From Chloroflexota bacterium (GTDB taxonomy: Bacteria; Chloroflexota; Chloroflexia; Thermomicrobiales; UBA6265), in the NCBI GenBank assembly GCA_019348515.1, contig JAHWJF010000040.1, positions 3,219-12,951 of the forward strand: a stretch of DNA of 9,733 nucleotides. Direction: 5' to 3'. The position numbers and the translations under genes were made by a program. The first letter of the stretch is position 1. Every line of letters begins with the position of its first letter. Below the pieces are notes generated by a model. That model searched no databases. It was given only the letters and a program-made list of their open reading frames with translations, and was not told the origin of the DNA. This document shows positions 5,982 to 9,733 of the stretch, in pieces.

Positions 5982-5996
5982 TCATGGTTACCATGA
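5982..5996. promoter_or_regulatory. Operator-like dyad in divergent region
   Basis: TCATGGT-T-ACCATGA is a perfect dyad with 7-bp arms and one central base. It lies 75 bases from the cupin start and about 130 from the regulator start. Size and placement suit a dimeric helix-turn-helix regulator. The XRE-domain protein encoded alongside is the obvious candidate, but nothing here proves that. Confidence 0.4.
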
Positions 5997-6021
5997 GCGC
6001 TCCACGCAGTTAGCCCACACA

Positions 6022-6038
6022 TTCGCGATTCCCGCGAA
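6022..6038. promoter_or_regulatory. Second dyad in divergent region
   Basis: TTCGCG (6022-6027) and CGCGAA (6033-6038) flank five bases. CAC before and GTG after can extend the pairing past one bulged base. It may be an operator or a hairpin in the leader of the downstream regulator gene. It is weaker than the dyad at 5982 because GC-rich DNA gives such sites by chance. Confidence 0.3.
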
Positions 6039-6124
6039 GTGCGTGGTCCGTCACCGTGATACGCTGGAGGGCAATCGTTGGCACCGTAAACGTCCGCCTC
6101 AGCAACGCGCGCGAGGAGCGCGTC

Positions 6125-8614
6125 ATGGAGAATGCACCGGCCGCGTCGTTCGCGGCGCTCCTACGCCGGCACCGAGTGGCAGCAGGCCTCTCCCAGGAAG
6201 CGCTGGCGGAGCGGGCCGGTCTCAGCGCACGCGCGATCAGTGACCTGGAACGGGGAGCGCGGCGTGCTCCATACCGCGAGACGGTCTCTCTGCTCGCTGA
6301 CGCACTCGGGCTGGTGGAGGGCGATCGCGTAGCACTGGCGGAGGCGGTCGATCGAGGTCGTGGTCCTCTGCGGGGAACGCAAAGGCGGGAAGCCGTCGTG
6401 CCGGCTTTGCCGGCAGCGGTGACGCCGTTGATCGGGCGCGACGAGGAGGTGGCGGCCCTCAGGAGCCAGCTCCGTCAGAGCGACGCCCGCATGTTTACCC
6501 TGACTGGTCCACCGGGGATCGGTAAGACGCGACTGGCGCTAGCCGTCGCGGCGGGGGTTGTCGACGATCGGCCGGACGGCGTCATCTTCGTCGGCCTGGC
6601 GCCGATTAGCGATCCCCAGCTGGTGCCCACGACGATCCTGCAGGCTCTCGGCGTCCCTGACATCGGTGGCTCGCCGCCAGCGGAGCGCCTGAAGATGGCG
6701 TTGTGGGGGAAGCGGGCACTTCTCGTACTCGATAACTTCGAGCAGGTCCTCAGCGCCGGACCTCTTGTCGGCGAACTCCTGGAGTCATGCCCGGGGCTCG
6801 TTGTCCTCGTCACGAGCCGGACCGCGGTGCGCCTGCGCGGCGAGCACGAGTTTCCGGTGTCGCCGCTGACGTTCCCCGATCGAGCCGAATCCCCGGAACG
6901 GTCCCTGGACATCGAGGCCCTCGACGACTACTCCGCGGTGGCGCTGTTCGTCGATCGCGCACGTGGCGTCAAGCCAGACTTCACCCTGACGCTCGACAAC
7001 GCGCCGGCGGTGATCGAGATCTGCCACCGTCTCGACGGCCTGCCGCTGGCGATCGAGCTCGCGGCCGCGCGCTGCAAGGTGCTCACGCCGCAGGCAATGC
7101 TGGGGCGACTCGAGCATCGGCTCCGGCTCCTCACGGACGGCGCGCGAGACGCGCCGGCGCGCCAGCGCACCCTGCGTGAGGCGATCGCCTGGAGCCACGA
7201 CCTGCTCTCAGCCGAGGAGCGAGTGCTCTTTCGCCGTCTCGGCGTCTTCGTCGGGGGCTGCACCCTCGAGGCCGCGGAGCGTGTCTGTGATCACGCTGGC
7301 GACCTCGGCCTCGATGTCCTCGACGGCATCGCCGGGCTCATCGGGCAGAGCCTCGTCCAGCAGAGCACAGGCACTGGGGCCGAACCCCGCTTCGTCATGC
7401 TGGAGACGCTACGTGAGTTCGCGCTGGAGCAACTCGATGCGGCTGGAGAACGTCACCTGCTGCGGCAGCGGCACGCGGATGACCTGCTGCTGCTCGCGGA
7501 GGAGGCTGAGCCGCACCTCTTCGCGACCGGGCGCGGCCGGTGGCTGCGACGGCTGAACGACGAACAGGACAACATCCGTGCCGCTCTCCGCTTTGCCCTC
7601 GAGCAGAATGACCCGGAAGCCGGGCTCCGACTGGTGGGCGCGTTGTGGATCTGGTTCTTGCGCCGGTTGCTCGTCGAGGGGCGGCGCTGGGCAGAGGAGT
7701 TGCTGGCCCATCCCGGCGCGGGTCGGCGCACGGCGGCGCGGGCAAGCGTGCTCTTCGCCGCCGGGCATTTAGCCTGGCTGCAAGGAGATGTTCGAGTCAT
7801 GCGTGCCCGACTTGAGGAGAGCGTCACGATTTGGCGTGATCTGGGAGAGGATCTCCGCCTCGGCCGCGCCCTGCCATTTCTGGGCCTGGCCATCGACGAC
7901 GATGAGGAGGCGGCACGACGTCTTGCGGAGGAGGGCGTCGCCCTCTGCCGCCAGGGAGACGATCGGTGGGGTCTTGCCATGGCGCTGACGAATCTTGGCC
8001 GGATCGAGGCGACCTGGGGTCACGATGCGGGCGCGGGTCTTCCATTGGAGGAGGCAACGGCGCTCTTCCGCTCGATCGGGGATGACTGGCTGCTCGCCCT
8101 GCCGTTGAACAGCCTCGGGGCTATCGCCTATCGACAGGGCAACTACGAGCGGGCACAGGCCGCGTTCGAGGAGGCGCGCCCCTGTTTCCAGGCAGTCGAG
8201 GACCGGCGCAATACCGCCCAAGTGCTGACGAACCTCGCGTACGTGGCTCTCGCCCGCGGCGAAGTCGAGCGGGCGCAAGCGATTTTCAGCGAGAGCCTGA
8301 CCTTCGGCCGCGAGCATAGCGACCAGTTCAATACCCCGGCATGCCTACGAGGGATCGCTGCCCTGGCGGTGGCCGCGGGCGAACCGGCTCACGGTGCACG
8401 GTTGCTCGCGGCCGCGGACGAGCTCTTCGCCGCCACCGGGGCGACCAGGTGGCCGGCCGAGCGACTTGGTGGCCCGCTGACCCTGGCCACGCTGCGCGCG
8501 AACCTCAGCGAGGAGGCGGTCACCGCGGCAGCGGCAGCCGGCGGAGGACGCTCACTCAGTCACGCTATCGACAAGGCAGTTGCCGGAGTGGCTGATGCCG
8601 GGAGAGGGCAATAA
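6125..8614 (+). CDS. XRE-HTH / NB-ARC-like ATPase / TPR regulator
   Basis: An 829-residue STAND-type signalling protein, probably a cytoplasmic ATP-switched transcription regulator. Residues 8-65 are an XRE (Cro/CI) helix-turn-helix with the signature GLSQEALAERAGLSARAISD then LERG. The ATPase module follows: Walker A GPPGIGKT (128-135), Walker B LLVLDN (199-204), a VLVTSR sensor-like motif (227-232) and GLPLAIELAA (305-314), as in the predicted-ATPase COG3903 type. A winged-helix-like region follows (about 350-470). From about 480 to 800 are helical tetratricopeptide-like repeats, presumably the ligand or partner sensor. I chose ATG 6125 over the upstream in-frame GTG at 6056 because GAGGAG (6113-6118) lies six bases before it and the HTH starts directly after. 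Related proteins are numerous in Chloroflexota and actinobacteria. The target is unknown; the neighbouring cupin-RidA pair or its own promoter are candidates. Confidence 0.9.
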   Translation: MENAPAASFAALLRRHRVAAGLSQEALAERAGLSARAISDLERGARRAPYRETVSLLADALGLVEGDRVALAEAVDRGRGPLRGTQRREAVVPALPAAVTPLIGRDEEVAALRSQLRQSDARMFTLTGPPGIGKTRLALAVAAGVVDDRPDGVIFVGLAPISDPQLVPTTILQALGVPDIGGSPPAERLKMALWGKRALLVLDNFEQVLSAGPLVGELLESCPGLVVLVTSRTAVRLRGEHEFPVSPLTFPDRAESPERSLDIEALDDYSAVALFVDRARGVKPDFTLTLDNAPAVIEICHRLDGLPLAIELAAARCKVLTPQAMLGRLEHRLRLLTDGARDAPARQRTLREAIAWSHDLLSAEERVLFRRLGVFVGGCTLEAAERVCDHAGDLGLDVLDGIAGLIGQSLVQQSTGTGAEPRFVMLETLREFALEQLDAAGERHLLRQRHADDLLLLAEEAEPHLFATGRGRWLRRLNDEQDNIRAALRFALEQNDPEAGLRLVGALWIWFLRRLLVEGRRWAEELLAHPGAGRRTAARASVLFAAGHLAWLQGDVRVMRARLEESVTIWRDLGEDLRLGRALPFLGLAIDDDEEAARRLAEEGVALCRQGDDRWGLAMALTNLGRIEATWGHDAGAGLPLEEATALFRSIGDDWLLALPLNSLGAIAYRQGNYERAQAAFEEARPCFQAVEDRRNTAQVLTNLAYVALARGEVERAQAIFSESLTFGREHSDQFNTPACLRGIAALAVAAGEPAHGARLLAAADELFAATGATRWPAERLGGPLTLATLRANLSEEAVTAAAAAGGGRSLSHAIDKAVAGVADAGRGQ

Positions 8615-8735
8615 CATGACATTGCGGACGACTGCTGGGAACGAGGCGGTCCGACTCGTGCCTCGATCACGGCTGTCGTATTTCAATGGTGACGATGAAA
8701 GGCGTGCCGGATGGCGCGCGTAGAGCCGAACACCC
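8615..8735. other. Convergent intergenic gap with weak hairpin
   Basis: A short gap between the ends of the regulator gene and treZ. CGAGGC (8642-8647) and GCCTCG (8660-8665) could pair across 12 bases as a weak terminator. Nothing else is seen. Confidence 0.25.
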
Positions 8736-9733
8736 TTATCCATTCCGTATGGCGCGCTCGAAGAGGAGGACAGCGTACGGCGGGAGCGTCAGCTCAACCG
8801 CGCCATTCGAGAGGAGCTGATGGGTGACAGCGGGGCCGTTGCCGAGGAATCGCGCGTCGCTGGCGTCGAGACGCGTGATCCAGTCCCCGGCCGGGATTGG
8901 GAGGGAGAGGCGAGTCTCTGTATCGGCAAAGCTGAGGATGGCGATCGCCTCGCCGGCGTCACCCTGGGCTTGGAGCAGGACGACCCGCTCGGCCTCCCAC
9001 GTAGTTACCTCGCGGGCCGCCTCGGAATCGGTCAGCGTGGGAATGGTGCGGCGGAGGGTCAGCAGCTCACGGTAGAACGCGTGCAGCGCCTGATGCTCCC
9101 CCGCGTAACGAAGCTCCGGTTGCACCCGGGAGCGCTCGTAGGTGGCGATGTCCTGTGGATCCGGCGCCGCATGATCCGACCCATCAAAGGAGAAGGCCTC
9201 ACGGCGGCCCGCGCGCACGGCGTCCACCAGGACCGGGTTGCCGTGGTGGGTGAAATAGAGAAACGGGGCTGGCTCCCCATACTCCTCACCCATGAAGATC
9301 AGGGGGACGAAGGGCGAGAGGAGCACGGTTGCCGCGGCCAGCTTCCGCTGCCCGAAGGTGATCCGCTGACCGAGGCGCTCGCCGCCGGGACGATTGCCGA
9401 CCTGGTCGTGGTTCTGGATGAAGACGACGAACTGGTCGCACCGGGCTGGCTCCGGTGAGCGGCCAAACCGCCTTCGCCGGGACTGGTTGTACTCACCGGT
9501 GTAGACGAAGGCCTGACGCAAGGCCTTGCCGAGGTGGGCAAAGCCGTCGTAGCCCCTGGCGTAGCGGCTCTCCGCACCGACGAGCTGGACTTCGAGCGCA
9601 TGGCAAAAGTCGTCGGCCCACTGGGCGTCGAGAGCGTATCCATTCAGGCCTCGGGGGAGGACCACTTTGGGATCGTTGAGATCGCTCTCGGCGATAAGCA
9701 TGGCCCGCCGACCCAGATCAGCGGCACGGCCAT
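8736..9733 (-). CDS. treZ: Malto-oligosyltrehalose trehalohydrolase, 3' part
   Basis: GH13-family enzyme that cuts trehalose off maltooligosyltrehalose, the second step of the TreY/TreZ route from glycogen or maltodextrin. About 331 C-terminal residues are in the window, against a usual length near 550-600; the N-terminal domain and start lie beyond the edge. Visible signatures are LIAESDLNDP (Glu near 9689-9687, the expected acid/base), then GYALDAQWADDFCHAL. FIQNHDQVGNR follows (Asp near 9407-9405, the conserved transition-state Asp), then FMGEEYGEPAPFLYF. The final 90 or so residues form the C-terminal beta domain. The frame is open through the window edge, so the ATG at 9701 is internal. 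The stop is TAA at 8738-8736. treZ often sits with treX and treY, which may lie past the edge. It converges on the regulator gene, so there is no sign of shared transcription. Confidence 0.95.
   Translation of the reverse strand, partial: GRAADLGRRAMLIAESDLNDPKVVLPRGLNGYALDAQWADDFCHALEVQLVGAESRYARGYDGFAHLGKALRQAFVYTGEYNQSRRRRFGRSPEPARCDQFVVFIQNHDQVGNRPGGERLGQRITFGQRKLAAATVLLSPFVPLIFMGEEYGEPAPFLYFTHHGNPVLVDAVRAGRREAFSFDGSDHAAPDPQDIATYERSRVQPELRYAGEHQALHAFYRELLTLRRTIPTLTDSEAAREVTTWEAERVVLLQAQGDAGEAIAILSFADTETRLSLPIPAGDWITRLDASDARFLGNGPAVTHQLLSNGAVELTLPPYAVLLFERAIRNG

Noticed and set aside
5602..6243. 213-codon plus-strand frame over the cupin gene and divergent region
   Set aside because: It overlaps the clear cupin gene on the other strand and the start of the regulator, with atypical composition.
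7769..8317. 182-codon minus-strand frame opposite the TPR region
   Set aside because: It is the antisense shadow of the regulator's repeat domain, with no homology of its own.
8820..9458. 212-codon plus-strand frame opposite treZ
   Set aside because: It is the antisense shadow of an unmistakable TreZ sequence.

Overview
The window is GC-rich, with strong GGAGG-type ribosome sites. The gene content fits a Chloroflexota bacterium of the Thermomicrobia/Sphaerobacter type: an XRE-ATPase-TPR regulator, a GH13-family trehalose enzyme, and small disordered proteins. This placement is an inference from gene style, not a search result. It has two parts. Positions 1-3,524 are sparsely coding. Positions 3,525-9,733 hold five ordinary, well-formed genes.

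Left part. A small basic-tailed protein with an AT-hook (26-430) is followed by two short, acidic, glycine-rich, probably disordered proteins (833-1105 and 1647-1964). Each of these two is preceded by the same 36-nt element (731-766 and 1536-1571). The element has blocks CCGGCA, GGAACGTGC and GCTAGGGGAT at identical spacing, and this looks like a shared alternative-sigma-factor promoter. The two proteins have very similar composition and similar first residues, so they look like members of one small regulon of hydrophilin-like proteins. A possible frame-broken gene lies between them on the minus strand. Next comes the decayed 3' part of a single-stranded DNA-binding protein gene (minus strand, about 2159-2377).

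Positions 2,500-3,130 carry no credible gene. They hold three perfect DnaA boxes (TTATCCACA), several near matches, a long perfect inverted repeat (2677-2718) and an A-rich tract (about 3059-3085). Together these look like a replication origin, either chromosomal or of a second replicon.

Right part. A Gfo/Idh/MocA-family oxidoreductase (3525-4613, +) converges on a cupin-RidA-family gene pair (5907 to 4870, -), with a strong hairpin between them. The cupin gene diverges from a large XRE/NB-ARC-like/TPR regulator (6125-8614, +). The region between those two contains two operator-like dyads. The regulator converges on the 3' part of treZ, malto-oligosyltrehalose trehalohydrolase (8736 to the window edge, -), which makes trehalose from maltodextrin ends. 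Trehalose synthesis and hydrophilin-like proteins would both suit a desiccation or heat-stress lifestyle, but that link is inference.

No tRNA, rRNA, CRISPR array or intact mobile element was seen.
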